A stretch of DNA of 27,687 nucleotides from the IMG/VR virus record IMGVR_UViG_3300044997_000467, positions 1 through 27,687 of that record; one strand, 5' to 3'. The position numbers and the translations under genes are program-made. The notes below the pieces were generated by a model, which was not told where the DNA came from, did not search any database, and saw only the letters and a list, made by a program, of their open reading frames with translations. Within the stretch, counting starts at the first letter, position 1. The number at the start of each line of letters is the position of its first letter. The stretch comes from a virus. Below are positions 6,083 to 13,190 of this stretch, piece by piece.

Positions 6083-7585
6083 TCAAGGTACGTCGCAAAA
6101 CCAGCGCGGCGATCGATCCTGCGAGCCGTAAGCAGGGCGGCGCGAAATCCAGCCCAAACCGCGCATGATCGCGTTAACGCGCCGAACGTAGCCCGTTGAG
6201 GCTTGCGCCCGCGGCAGCCCGCAAGCCGATTCGAGGATTTGCGCCGTTGTCGGCGCTTCCGCGTGCCCGTCCGGCCGATCAAGCCAAATCCTAATATGGT
6301 CCGCCCAAGGATCGATCGGGCGCCAGCGCTCAGCGTCGGCCGCCTGCAATTCGGCGACGTCGGCGGAAACGTGCCAGCGCTCGCCCGCCCGAAACCGCGC
6401 CAAGGCCTCCGCCCAAATTTGCGGCGCGTCGCGCTCCAAGCGGTCGACGTCGATCGGTTGACCGCCGACGGCAACGCGAACGGGCAAAAATCGCCGATCG
6501 CCGGTTGCGTCTAGCAACACCTCGTCGACGTTGGTTGTGCCGACAAATACGCATGTTCGCGGTTGGTTTACCTCGAACCGAGCGTAGGCCGGACGATACC
6601 GATCGCGCTGGGAAGTAATGAACGCCTTGATCAACGCAGCGTCGCGCCTATTGTTCCATTTATCAAATTCGGCAAGCTCGAACACGTTTACGCCGCGCAA
6701 CGCCGCGAAGCCGTCGCGGGAACCGGGATCAAATTCGGAATCTGAGTAAAACGCCGGCCCAGCTAGGGCGCGCATCGCGCTTGACTTCCGCACGCCTTGC
6801 GCGCCCACAAGTATAACGACGTTATCGGCCTTACAGCCAGGATCGAAAGCGCGCGCAATCGCCGATAGACACAAGATCCGGCCGGCCGCCTGAGTGAGCG
6901 CGTTATCATCGGCGCCCAAATACGACGGAAACAAAGCGTTTACGCGCGGGATCCCGTCCCATTTGCACGCCGAGCGCGCATCCTGTAGCATATTGATCGG
7001 GTTTCGCGCAGCGACGGCGGCGACCGCCCGGGCGACGGTATCGATCGAGAATTCGACGCCGAAGCCCTCGTCTAGTCCGATCTGTATTTCGGTTAGCTCG
7101 GTATCGCTGAGCGGCTTTTCGTCCCAGAGCGAAACGCCGCGGAATTCGTCGAATCGAGCGCGGCCCGACCATTCTTCGGCATTTTCAAGGATCAGCACGG
7201 CCGATCGCGCCGTCTTCGAGCCGTCAAGCTTCAACCGCCAGGCGTCGATCCTATCCTCGCCGCCGCCGCCAGGAACAACGCGAAGCCCGGCGCCGGCAAC
7301 CTTCGCCGCTCGGCGCAATTCGGCCCGCAAGTCGCGCGCGCGCGCTTCCCATCCTCGCCCGGCGACAAGCCCCAGGCGGGCGATCACGGGTTCAGCCGCG
7401 GCCGCCGAAGCGCAAAGCGCCGGCAAGATCGACGGCCAAACCTCGGCGCGCAAGTCGCGCCAAAACGTCGCGCGTTGATCGTCGTCTTCCGCGAAATCGA
7501 TCAAGTCGATCGCGCCCGATAGGCGCGAAATTGCTTCGGCGGACGGATCAAGGTAAGATCCTTCCGCGGCTTTGCTACCCTGCAT
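6083..7585 (-). CDS. VirE-family P-loop ATPase (primase-helicase-like replication protein)
   Basis: A 500-residue protein. The C-terminal 300 residues match the virulence-associated E family: CKWDGIPRV (207-215), Walker A GAQGVRKSS (261-269), Walker B-like VFELAEFD (301-308), the IKAFITSQRDRYRPAY block (319-334), sensor VGTTN (348-352) and GDRRFLPV (362-369) with a candidate arginine finger. The first 190 residues are Ala-rich and lack an obvious primase motif. In phages such proteins act as replicative helicases or initiators. Here it is the last gene of the replication operon and adjoins the candidate origin. The ATG at 7585 has a five-G ribosome-binding site (7594-7598) that directly abuts a hairpin (7600-7628). 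Confidence 0.85.
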   Translation of the reverse strand: MQGSKAAEGSYLDPSAEAISRLSGAIDLIDFAEDDDQRATFWRDLRAEVWPSILPALCASAAAAEPVIARLGLVAGRGWEARARDLRAELRRAAKVAGAGLRVVPGGGGEDRIDAWRLKLDGSKTARSAVLILENAEEWSGRARFDEFRGVSLWDEKPLSDTELTEIQIGLDEGFGVEFSIDTVARAVAAVAARNPINMLQDARSACKWDGIPRVNALFPSYLGADDNALTQAAGRILCLSAIARAFDPGCKADNVVILVGAQGVRKSSAMRALAGPAFYSDSEFDPGSRDGFAALRGVNVFELAEFDKWNNRRDAALIKAFITSQRDRYRPAYARFEVNQPRTCVFVGTTNVDEVLLDATGDRRFLPVRVAVGGQPIDVDRLERDAPQIWAEALARFRAGERWHVSADVAELQAADAERWRPIDPWADHIRIWLDRPDGHAEAPTTAQILESACGLPRAQASTGYVRRVNAIMRGLGWISRRPAYGSQDRSPRWFCDVP

Positions 7586-7599
7586 TGTCGTTTCCCCCT

Positions 7600-7628
7600 A
7601 GCCCGTTAGCCTTGCACGCTAGCGGGCT
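7600..7628. terminator. Hairpin beside the VirE ribosome-binding site; terminator-like on the plus strand
   Basis: An 11-bp stem (7600-7610 with 7618-7628, one G-U wobble, 7-base loop) lies between the helicase stop and the VirE-family start. On the plus strand the descending arm is followed by TCTTTATT, as in an intrinsic terminator, although no plus-strand gene lies upstream. On the minus strand the hairpin ends one base before the GGGGG ribosome-binding site and has no T-tract. It could block antisense transcription or modulate VirE translation. Confidence 0.45.
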
Positions 7629-7631
7629 TCT

Positions 7632-9104
7632 TTATTGCGATAGAAGCCTAATGTTTGCCGCGCTCAGCGACGGCGCCGGGCCGCGATCGCCCCAGCGCCA
7701 AGCGCGCCCCCAGTCTTGCGGGCTTGGGCGCGCCGGTATGCTCGCAGTAACGGCCGCGGATACGGCCGCCAACACGGCGATTAGGTCGGCGGCCGCGCCG
7801 CGCGGTAACAAATCGGGCGCCTTCGCCAGTTCCCTAGCCGCCTTTCGGGCCGTTTCGGGCAGTCTGGAAATCGGGCCGCGCGACGTTTCGCCGAGCCGCG
7901 CAAGCCGGGCGCGCTGCGCCGACGTCGCCGGCAATTGCCGATCCGCGCCGACGTAGCGAACGGGCCGGACGTCCAGCCCGATCGCCAGCGCGGCGGCGAC
8001 AAGCTCGGCCGCCCATTCATCCGCCGCTTGCGCGGCTACCGCTAGCGCTTCCAGCCGCAATAGCGCGGCCGCTTCCGGCCCGGCCGTCTTGGCGGCTTCC
8101 TCGGCGGCTTCGGCTTCGAGCGCGCCCAGGGCTTCCGGCGTCGCGAAAGCGTGCAGCGGCGCCAAGCCGAGCGGATCGAACACGATCGCCGACGCCTTGC
8201 CGCACGCCGTCCGCAGCACGCGGCCGACTTCCTGCACAAGCCCTAGCGGTGACCTCGAACGGCGCAACGCCGCCCAACGGAGCCAGGGCAGGTCGACGCC
8301 TTCAGTAAGCAATTGGACGTGTACGATCGCTCGAATTTCGCCCAGCCGCGCACGTTCGAGCGCCGCGGCAACGTCGGCGCGCGGCATCGAGCCGGAAACC
8401 GCTTCGGCCGGCCAGCCGCGGGCGCTTAGGTACGCGGCGTAATCGAGCGCGTCGGCGATCGTTTCGGCCGATACGATCCCGGCGCCTTCGGGCCGCTCGG
8501 CATCGAGCATTGCGACGATCGCCGAGTCTACGCCAACTTCGTCGCCGCGCCAAGGCACGACGCGCGCCGGAACGATCACGCCGTCGCCGAGCGCGTCAGG
8601 CAAGCCATAGCGATACAGAAGCGGCGAATCCCAGCCGTCGATCGGTGCGCCCGTCCGCCAAGGCGTCGCCGTAAAGCCGAGCCGAGCGCCAGGCGCCAAG
8701 GCTTCGGCCGCCGCCGCAACGAACGGGCCGGATAGCCCGCGATGCACCTCGTCGGCGATCCAAAGCGCCGGCGCCGATCGGCCGGATTCGCGACGCTCGG
8801 CGACGTAGCGCGGAAACGACGGAACGCAAACGATCGTGCAGCGCCGGCCGATTTGGTGCCGCCGGCCGTAGAATTCGCCGACGTCGGCGCCGGAATCGGC
8901 CAACGTCGCGGACAATTGCGATACCAGCGCTTCGGTTGGGCAGGTGATCACGACCTCGCCGCGCGTTTGCCGCACGATTTCGGCGATTAGGCGCGACTTA
9001 CCGGCGCCCGTGCAAGCTTGGATTACGCGCCGATCGCCCGCCTGGCGCTGCACGACTTCCAGCGCCAGCGGTAGCGCTTCGGCTTGCCACCGCCGCAAAC
9101 TCAA
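7632..9104 (-). CDS. Superfamily 2 DEAD/DEAH-type DNA helicase
   Basis: A 490-residue protein with an ordered SF2 motif set. These are a Q-like LRRWQAEAL (3-11), Walker A ACTGAGKS (30-37), motif Ia TCPTEAL, Walker B IADEVHR (DEVH at 118-121), motif III FTATPWR (144-150), motif V-like LLTEGVDLPW and motif VI QEVGRVLR. The core resembles RecQ/UvsW/RAD3-like or type III restriction-type helicases (ResIII family). The last 150 residues are an Ala-rich extension of unknown role. It presumably unwinds or remodels branched DNA during replication and recombination. The start is TTG at 9104, overlapping the SSB stop (TTGA), so it is coupled to SSB. Which polarity or substrate it uses cannot be told. 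Confidence 0.9.
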   Translation of the reverse strand: MSLRRWQAEALPLALEVVQRQAGDRRVIQACTGAGKSRLIAEIVRQTRGEVVITCPTEALVSQLSATLADSGADVGEFYGRRHQIGRRCTIVCVPSFPRYVAERRESGRSAPALWIADEVHRGLSGPFVAAAAEALAPGARLGFTATPWRTGAPIDGWDSPLLYRYGLPDALGDGVIVPARVVPWRGDEVGVDSAIVAMLDAERPEGAGIVSAETIADALDYAAYLSARGWPAEAVSGSMPRADVAAALERARLGEIRAIVHVQLLTEGVDLPWLRWAALRRSRSPLGLVQEVGRVLRTACGKASAIVFDPLGLAPLHAFATPEALGALEAEAAEEAAKTAGPEAAALLRLEALAVAAQAADEWAAELVAAALAIGLDVRPVRYVGADRQLPATSAQRARLARLGETSRGPISRLPETARKAARELAKAPDLLPRGAAADLIAVLAAVSAAVTASIPARPSPQDWGRAWRWGDRGPAPSLSAANIRLLSQ

Positions 9105-9487
9105 AACGGAATCCCCGAGCCGTCATCGTAAGCGGCAGCGGCCGGCGCGGAATCGCTCGAATCGCTAGATTCGGGCGCCCTTCCGACGAAACGCACGCTA
9201 TCGCAAGCCATTTCGATCTTGGCGCCGCGCGTTCCGTCGCGCTTGTCAAATTCGACCAATTCGATTCGGCCGTCACAAATAACCGTGCGCCCCTTGTCTC
9301 CAAACCGTTCGAGCGCCTGAACAGTCTTGCCGAATGCGGCGCAGTCAAACCACGTCGTTGTGTCCACCCAGGCGCCGTCGATCTTCTTTCGGCCCGAAAC
9401 CGCAACCGAAAACCGAGCAACCGTTCCGGCCGCGTTTACTTGCGGTTTGCGGCCCATATTTCCACAAATAACGGTCTTGCTAAACAT
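9101..9487 (-). CDS. ssb: Single-stranded DNA-binding protein
   Basis: A 128-residue SSB with an N-terminal OB-fold (residues about 1-105). The N-terminus MFSKTVICGNMGRKP, the AVSGRKKIDG loop and TTWFDCAAFGK are family hallmarks. A short Ser/Ala-rich linker leads to the acidic tip DDGSGIPF, the classic C-terminal peptide by which SSB recruits partner enzymes. It binds ssDNA at the fork and probably recruits the adjacent helicase and the RecT-like annealing protein. Its ATG at 9487 overlaps the primase-like gene stop by 8 bases and has a five-G ribosome-binding site (9492-9496) inside that gene. Confidence 0.95.
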   Translation of the reverse strand: MFSKTVICGNMGRKPQVNAAGTVARFSVAVSGRKKIDGAWVDTTTWFDCAAFGKTVQALERFGDKGRTVICDGRIELVEFDKRDGTRGAKIEMACDSVRFVGRAPESSDSSDSAPAAAAYDDGSGIPF

Positions 9488-10034
9488 CGTTCCCCCTCGT
9501 TTCACGGTTTGCAAACGCCGCGATTTCGTCGGCGACCAGCTGCAGCGCGGCGATATTTCCAGAGCGCACCCAATGCAACGCCGACGGGAAAAAATCGATC
9601 GCGTCGTTGGGATCCAGCCCGCACGCCGCCGCGGCACGCTGCGCGCACGTCCAGGCTGCGCGGGCTTCCGCGCCGCGCCTTGCTTCGCGATCCGATTTGC
9701 TCAGCCGCCGAGCCGCCGGCCGCGCCGAAACGCCGACGGGCAAGCCGGCCCACAAATGCCGCGCCGCGCCTTCGAGCCGCCGCCAATCCGCCGAACCAAG
9801 CGGCCGGCGGCGGCCGATCACAACGAAAGAAAGCAAATTTAGGGACGATCCGCCCGCCTGGCACGCGTAGCACGTCCAAACCGGCCCGCTTGTCCGAACC
9901 GAGCCGAACCGGCCCAACCGATTGTCTGCGCGGCTCGGCGTATGTCCGCAAGCCGGGCACGTCGCCAGACCGATCCGCCCGGCCAAATCGACAACGTCGC
10001 GGCGTGCGACTTCGTCGGCCCAAGCTGCGCCCAT
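9480..10034 (-). CDS. Zinc-ribbon primase-like protein (CHC2-type zinc finger, no TOPRIM)
   Basis: A 184-residue protein. The N-terminus resembles the DnaG-type zinc domain: VARRDVVDLAGRIGL, then CPAC (Cys26, Cys29) and CYAC (Cys55, Cys58), then GGSSLNLLSFV. These residues would bind zinc and recognise the primer start site. No TOPRIM catalytic domain follows; the remaining 110 residues are helical and Arg/Ala-rich. It may therefore be a separate zinc subunit working with the VirE-family protein. It is the first gene of the minus-strand replication operon. Its leader, GGGGGAACAA before ATG, is identical to that of the divergent RecT-like gene. A non-primase zinc-binding regulator is possible. 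Confidence 0.7.
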   Translation of the reverse strand: MGAAWADEVARRDVVDLAGRIGLATCPACGHTPSRADNRLGRFGSVRTSGPVWTCYACQAGGSSLNLLSFVVIGRRRPLGSADWRRLEGAARHLWAGLPVGVSARPAARRLSKSDREARRGAEARAAWTCAQRAAAACGLDPNDAIDFFPSALHWVRSGNIAALQLVADEIAAFANRETRGNDV

Positions 10035-10159
10035 TTGTTCCCCCGTTGCGAAACGCTAACGCTAGGCCGCCCCACATTTGGTCAAGGAAACGTCAAGCCG
10101 ACAAGGCGGTCACAAATTGACCAGTGCGGCGGATACGTGCACAAACGAAGGGGGAACAA
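10035..10159. promoter_or_regulatory. Divergent promoter region between replication and recombination operons
   Basis: The 125 bases separate genes transcribed in opposite directions. TTGACCA-type -35 boxes point outward as an inverted repeat: TGGTCAA at 10079-10085 for the minus strand and TTGACCA at 10117-10123 for the plus strand. The matching -10 hexamers are weak (TAGCGT at 10064-10059 with a 15-base spacer; CACAAA at 10140-10145 with a 17-base spacer). The symmetric arms could also be operator half-sites. Both genes carry the same GGGGGAACAA leader before ATG. Confidence 0.45.
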
Positions 10160-10843
10160 ATGCGCCAGCCAATCGATTACGGTTTGCTACTAACGCTCGC
10201 CGAAACGGCTCATAAATCCGGACAATTTAAGAAATTCGACGGGAAGGAAAAAATTTTTACCGTAATGGCGCGCGGCGCCGAAATTGGGCTTGATCCTTTC
10301 TTGTCGCTCGAAGTTTTCAATTCGATCCACAACGGGCCGCCGACGATCGGAAAGCGCGGGATCTCGATCCTGCTACACCGCGCCGGGTATCGGCTCGACT
10401 TCGCCGAGCAAACCGACGAAGCCGTAACCGTGATCGCGACGTACCCGGGAAAGGCGGCGTATACAGCGCGATACACGCTCGCCGAAGCCCGCCGCGCCGG
10501 CTACACCAAAAACGCGAAATATCAGACTGAACCCCAAGAAATGCTTTTGGCGCGCTGCCTTTCGAGGATCGCCACCAATTATGCGGCTGAAATTCTTGGC
10601 GGTGTACCGCTGGCGCTGGAAGACGACGGCGCCGCCGCGCCAGCGCCCGCCGCGCCGCTTGTGATCGAGCGCGTCGAAGCGGCCGAGCAAGCCGCAACGG
10701 AAACAGAAACGCAGCGCGCGATTTTCTACCTAGAGCGAACCGGCCGCCTTAGCGCGGCGCGCGACAATTGGGGATCGCCCGAAGGCTGGACGGCTGAGAC
10801 GCTAAATGAGATTCGCGCATGGATTGCAAAGGGGGATGCGTGA
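10160..10843 (+). CDS. RecT-like single-strand annealing protein
   Basis: A 227-residue protein. A RecT-family pattern spans residues about 1-160: helices leading to MARGAEIGLDPFLSLEVFNS, then GPPTIGKRGISILLHRAGY, a beta-hairpin region (VTVIATYPG), and MLLARCLSRIATNYAAEILGG. The last 70 residues are an acidic, Ala-rich tail, possibly for SSB contact. Such proteins anneal complementary ssDNA at broken ends. The next gene is a RecB/Cas4-type nuclease, so the two form an exonuclease-annealase pair like RecE/RecT. The ATG has a five-G ribosome-binding site at 10150-10154. The specific RecT subfamily is uncertain. Confidence 0.75.
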   Translation: MRQPIDYGLLLTLAETAHKSGQFKKFDGKEKIFTVMARGAEIGLDPFLSLEVFNSIHNGPPTIGKRGISILLHRAGYRLDFAEQTDEAVTVIATYPGKAAYTARYTLAEARRAGYTKNAKYQTEPQEMLLARCLSRIATNYAAEILGGVPLALEDDGAAAPAPAAPLVIERVEAAEQAATETETQRAIFYLERTGRLSAARDNWGSPEGWTAETLNEIRAWIAKGDA

Positions 10844-11895
10844 ACCTGGTACGGCCGACAAACCTAGCGCTTGCTGCCGACGCGTGCCCGCACGCCGTTT
10901 CGCTGAGCGAGCAGGGCACACCGCGCGATCGGCGGATCTTTGCCGCTGGTCAAGCGGCGCATACCTATTTAGAGGCGCTGTATTCGGGCGAGGATCCCAA
11001 CGCAGCGGCCGCCGAATTGGGGGCGACGGGCCGAAGCGGGCCGGACGCCGAGCCGGCGCTACCCCTCGACGCGATCGCGGAAGGCGTTGAGCTTGCGCGC
11101 CGCTGGGCAGATCGGAACGATCCGCCGCCGGCTGGCGCGCTTGTCGAATTCGCAATGAGCGACGGAACCCTAACTACGCGCGTCGACGTCGGTTGGATGG
11201 AAGCCGACGCCGACAGCCGAACGATCCTGGTTATTCGCGATTATAAAACCTCTTGGCGCGACGACGAATCCCGCGTTTTGCGGTTGCAGGCGCGCGTCCA
11301 GGTGCTGGCCGGGCTTGCGACGTACCCGGCTGCCGACGGCGTGCGAACGGAGATCGCAAATCTGAGGATCGGCGCCGTATTCGCCGCGACGATTTACCGC
11401 GACGATCCGCGGCTCGAAGGCTGGCGCGAATTCCTGCACGCCGCGGCTGCTCGAATTGTGCACGGGCCGCGCACGCCGAGCCCTGGAATCGGTTGCCTAT
11501 CTTGCGCCTATTCGCCAGCGTGCGACGCCGCCCAGGCAGCCGCCGTCGGCACGGGCGGCGACGCGATCGCCCGTTGGGCTGCGGCCAAGGGGATCGCCGA
11601 CGTCGCGGAAGTCGCCGCGCGCGAAGCGACGGCCGACGGGCCGATCGACGGCGTCGGTTTCCATGTGCACGAATCGCGCCAGGCGTCGCCGGATGCGCCT
11701 GCAATCCTCGCTGACGCGCTAGGCTGGCCAGAAGCCGCGCCGTTGCTCGAACGGCTCGCTTTGGGCGCTAGTAACATCGACGCCGCCGCGAAGACGGTTC
11801 ACGGCGGCAAGGCGGGAAAAGAAGCCCGCGAAGAACTGATCGCCCGCTGCGTCAGCTACAAAGCCGGCAAACGATGGGGATTACTTCGCGGGTAG
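10840..11895 (+). CDS. PD-(D/E)XK nuclease with Cas4/AddB-type Fe-S cysteines
   Basis: A 351-residue protein. The nuclease core shows HTYLEAL (His41), VDVGW (Asp117), IRDYKTSW (Asp134, Lys136) and QARVQVL (Gln150, Gln154): the His-Asp-DxK-Gln order of RecB/Cas4 nucleases. Four cysteines, Cys16 and CLSCAYSPAC (Cys219, 222, 228), match the iron-sulfur layout of Cas4 and AddB. The last 120 residues are an extra helical domain of unknown role. It probably resects DNA ends for the upstream RecT-like protein. The start is GTG at 10840, in a GTGA overlap with that gene and behind GGGGG (10831-10835), so the two are translated together. Polarity is not readable. Confidence 0.85.
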   Translation: MNLVRPTNLALAADACPHAVSLSEQGTPRDRRIFAAGQAAHTYLEALYSGEDPNAAAAELGATGRSGPDAEPALPLDAIAEGVELARRWADRNDPPPAGALVEFAMSDGTLTTRVDVGWMEADADSRTILVIRDYKTSWRDDESRVLRLQARVQVLAGLATYPAADGVRTEIANLRIGAVFAATIYRDDPRLEGWREFLHAAAARIVHGPRTPSPGIGCLSCAYSPACDAAQAAAVGTGGDAIARWAAAKGIADVAEVAAREATADGPIDGVGFHVHESRQASPDAPAILADALGWPEAAPLLERLALGASNIDAAAKTVHGGKAGKEAREELIARCVSYKAGKRWGLLRG

Positions 11896-11924
11896 AAAAA
11901 GATCGGCTTTTGTTTCCGCCTCGC

Positions 11925-11953
11925 TTGTTGGCACAATTGGGCCGCCTTATACT
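11925..11953 (+). promoter_or_regulatory. Sigma-70-type promoter for the small-gene cluster
   Basis: TTGTTG (11925-11930) and TATACT (11948-11953, five of six to TATAAT) are separated by exactly 17 bases. It is the best promoter match I found in the window. Transcription would begin near 11960 and give a leader of only about 15 bases ahead of the ATG at 11974. Confidence 0.6.
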
Positions 11954-11973
11954 TGCAGGCACAAGGGGGAAAA

Positions 11974-12168
11974 ATGAACCGCAACCAAATCCGTACCGCT
12001 CGCCGCCTTGCCAAGCTTGCCGACGAGGGCGGCACCATCCAAGCCGATCGCCTTGTCGTCGTCTTCGCCGATCCGCGCGACCATCGCACAATGACGCTCC
12101 GCGAAGCCTGGGCGATCGCGCTTCCGAGCCTGAGCGCCGACAATATCGCCGAAACGCTTTGGGGGTGA
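11974..12168 (+). CDS. Small hypothetical protein (64 aa), first gene of accessory cluster
   Basis: A 64-residue protein beginning MNRNQIRTARRLAKLADEGG. A basic N-terminal helix is followed by a beta-like stretch (QADRLVVVFADP) and a C-terminal helical part (LREAWAIAL). No family is recognised. It lies immediately behind the strong promoter at 11925-11953 and has a ribosome-binding site of five G (11965-11969). The very short leader suggests high early expression. Start chosen by that site; an upstream in-frame non-ATG codon lies inside the promoter and is unlikely. Confidence 0.7.
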   Translation: MNRNQIRTARRLAKLADEGGTIQADRLVVVFADPRDHRTMTLREAWAIALPSLSADNIAETLWG

Positions 12169-12171
12169 ACC

Positions 12172-12351
12172 GTGGATCGTTACTTTTGGATCGGCCTTGC
12201 CGCGCAAACCTTCGTCGGGCTTTGGCTTGCTTGGACGATTTGGATCCTGCCCTGGGAAACGTCGGAAATCCTAGTGCTTCGTCGCGTCGGCTCGGCGCTC
12301 GGATCGACGCTGCGCGATCGTATACGCGCGGCGATTTCGGCGCGGAAATGA
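12172..12351 (+). CDS. Small single-pass membrane protein (59 aa)
   Basis: A 59-residue protein starting at GTG 12172 with GGGGG at 12161-12165. Residues about 4-27 form one hydrophobic Trp-rich transmembrane segment (FWIGLAAQTF, then WLAWTIWIL). The rest is a basic cytoplasmic tail (LRRVGSALGS, then RDRIRAA), so an N-out, C-in orientation follows from the positive-inside rule. It is shorter than most holins and lies far from the lysis genes, in the small accessory cluster, so a role in host membrane modification or superinfection control is possible but unproven. Its stop overlaps the next start (ATGA). Confidence 0.65.
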   Translation: MDRYFWIGLAAQTFVGLWLAWTIWILPWETSEILVLRRVGSALGSTLRDRIRAAISARK

Positions 12352-12554
12352 ACGCCGCTGTACCGTCGGCCGAACAGGTCGGCGAATTTGTGCGCGTTTC
12401 CGGGCCGATTACAACGCGCGAATATCAGCGCGCGCAAATGATCGGACGGAACGCGGCGCTGTACGACCTGCAGCGCGCCGAAGCGGCCGGGCTTGTGTCG
12501 CGCCATTGGAGTCGCGCGCTATCTTGCACGGTTTGGGCGAGCGTGCGCCCGTGA
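12348..12554 (+). CDS. Small winged-helix-like protein (68 aa)
   Basis: A 68-residue protein. The middle (SGPITTREYQRA, then GRNAALYDLQRAEAAGLVSRHW) has the spacing of a helix-turn-helix with wing: an ITTREY entry helix, a recognition-like helix and a terminal aromatic strand. It is probably a small DNA-binding regulator, inferred from the pattern only. The ATG overlaps the stop of the membrane-protein gene and its own stop overlaps the next GTG, so three genes are read as a coupled string. Confidence 0.6.
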   Translation: MNAAVPSAEQVGEFVRVSGPITTREYQRAQMIGRNAALYDLQRAEAAGLVSRHWSRALSCTVWASVRP

Positions 12555-12766
12555 TCAACGCAAAGCCCGGCGGGCGGTGTCCGCATTGCGGCGCTAGGCT
12601 TTCGCTACGCGGCGCAATTCCGCCAAGCGGCCCGGCGATCGTTGAATGCGAGCGCTGGCCGTTTCTGCCGCTGCCAGATTTGATCCAAAAGCCGGAAGGC
12701 TATCCGGTGCATGCTTTTTACTGGTTTTTCGACGAAGGGGGGGATCTTGGATCTGCTGGAAATTAG
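12551..12766 (+). CDS. Small protein with a CPHC zinc-knuckle (71 aa)
   Basis: A 71-residue protein starting at GTG 12551 in a GTGA overlap with the preceding stop. RCPHCGARLSLR near the N-terminus is half of a zinc ribbon; a lone further cysteine occurs in VECERW, so a full four-ligand site is not evident. The C-terminal part is aromatic and hydrophobic (AFYWFFDEG). The last codons overlap the next gene by 20 bases in another frame and include that gene's G7 ribosome-binding site. No family is recognised. Confidence 0.6.
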   Translation: MINAKPGGRCPHCGARLSLRGAIPPSGPAIVECERWPFLPLPDLIQKPEGYPVHAFYWFFDEGGDLGSAGN

Positions 12767-13190
12767 ACATCTGGCCGTTTCCGAGCTTAGGCGCGTTGCC
12801 GAATTTGGCGACGGCTATACGGCGCATGATTTGGCGGAAATCATCGATCGGCCGGCCGCCGGCGTTTATGCGACGCTTGCGGGGCTTGTCCGCTCCGGGC
12901 TTGTGCGGCTCGGCGCGGACGGCGTCTATTCGGCCGCCGTCGCCAAGGTGAAGCGGCCGGAAGCGCTCAGCGTAAAGCCTGAGCTTGCCGATTTTACCAC
13001 CGTCGCGCCGACGCTACCGAGCGGGCCGACGCGCTCGGTTTGCTCGATTTCGCCGGACGTGCGAGCCGCGCTAACCGCGATCGGCAAAGCCGAAGCCAGC
13101 GCCGCGCGCGCCGCTGAGCTTTCCGCCGCCTGGACGCTGCACGTTCAAGGCTTGCGCGCCTACCTTGCTGCAATTGGGGGGAATCCATGA
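12747..13190 (+). CDS. Winged-helix DNA-binding protein (147 aa)
   Basis: A 147-residue protein starting at TTG 12747, directly after G7 (12737-12743) and ATC, the same GGGGGATCTTG arrangement as the RuvC-like gene. Residues about 14-60 read as a winged helix: SELRRVAEFGDGYTAHDLAEI, with RPAAGVYATLAGLVRSGLV as recognition helix and wing, then GADGVYSAAV. A Pro/Thr/Ser linker (about 65-95) leads to an Ala-rich C-terminal helix. It is probably a transcriptional regulator of this cluster. Its stop overlaps the next ATG (ATGA). The target is unknown. Confidence 0.65.
   Translation: MDLLEIRHLAVSELRRVAEFGDGYTAHDLAEIIDRPAAGVYATLAGLVRSGLVRLGADGVYSAAVAKVKRPEALSVKPELADFTTVAPTLPSGPTRSVCSISPDVRAALTAIGKAEASAARAAELSAAWTLHVQGLRAYLAAIGGNP

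Noticed and set aside
6894-7478. Long plus-strand open frame opposite the VirE-family gene
   Set aside because: Antisense shadow: rich in Ser, Ala and Arg, no initiation signal, and it lies inside conserved motifs of the real gene.
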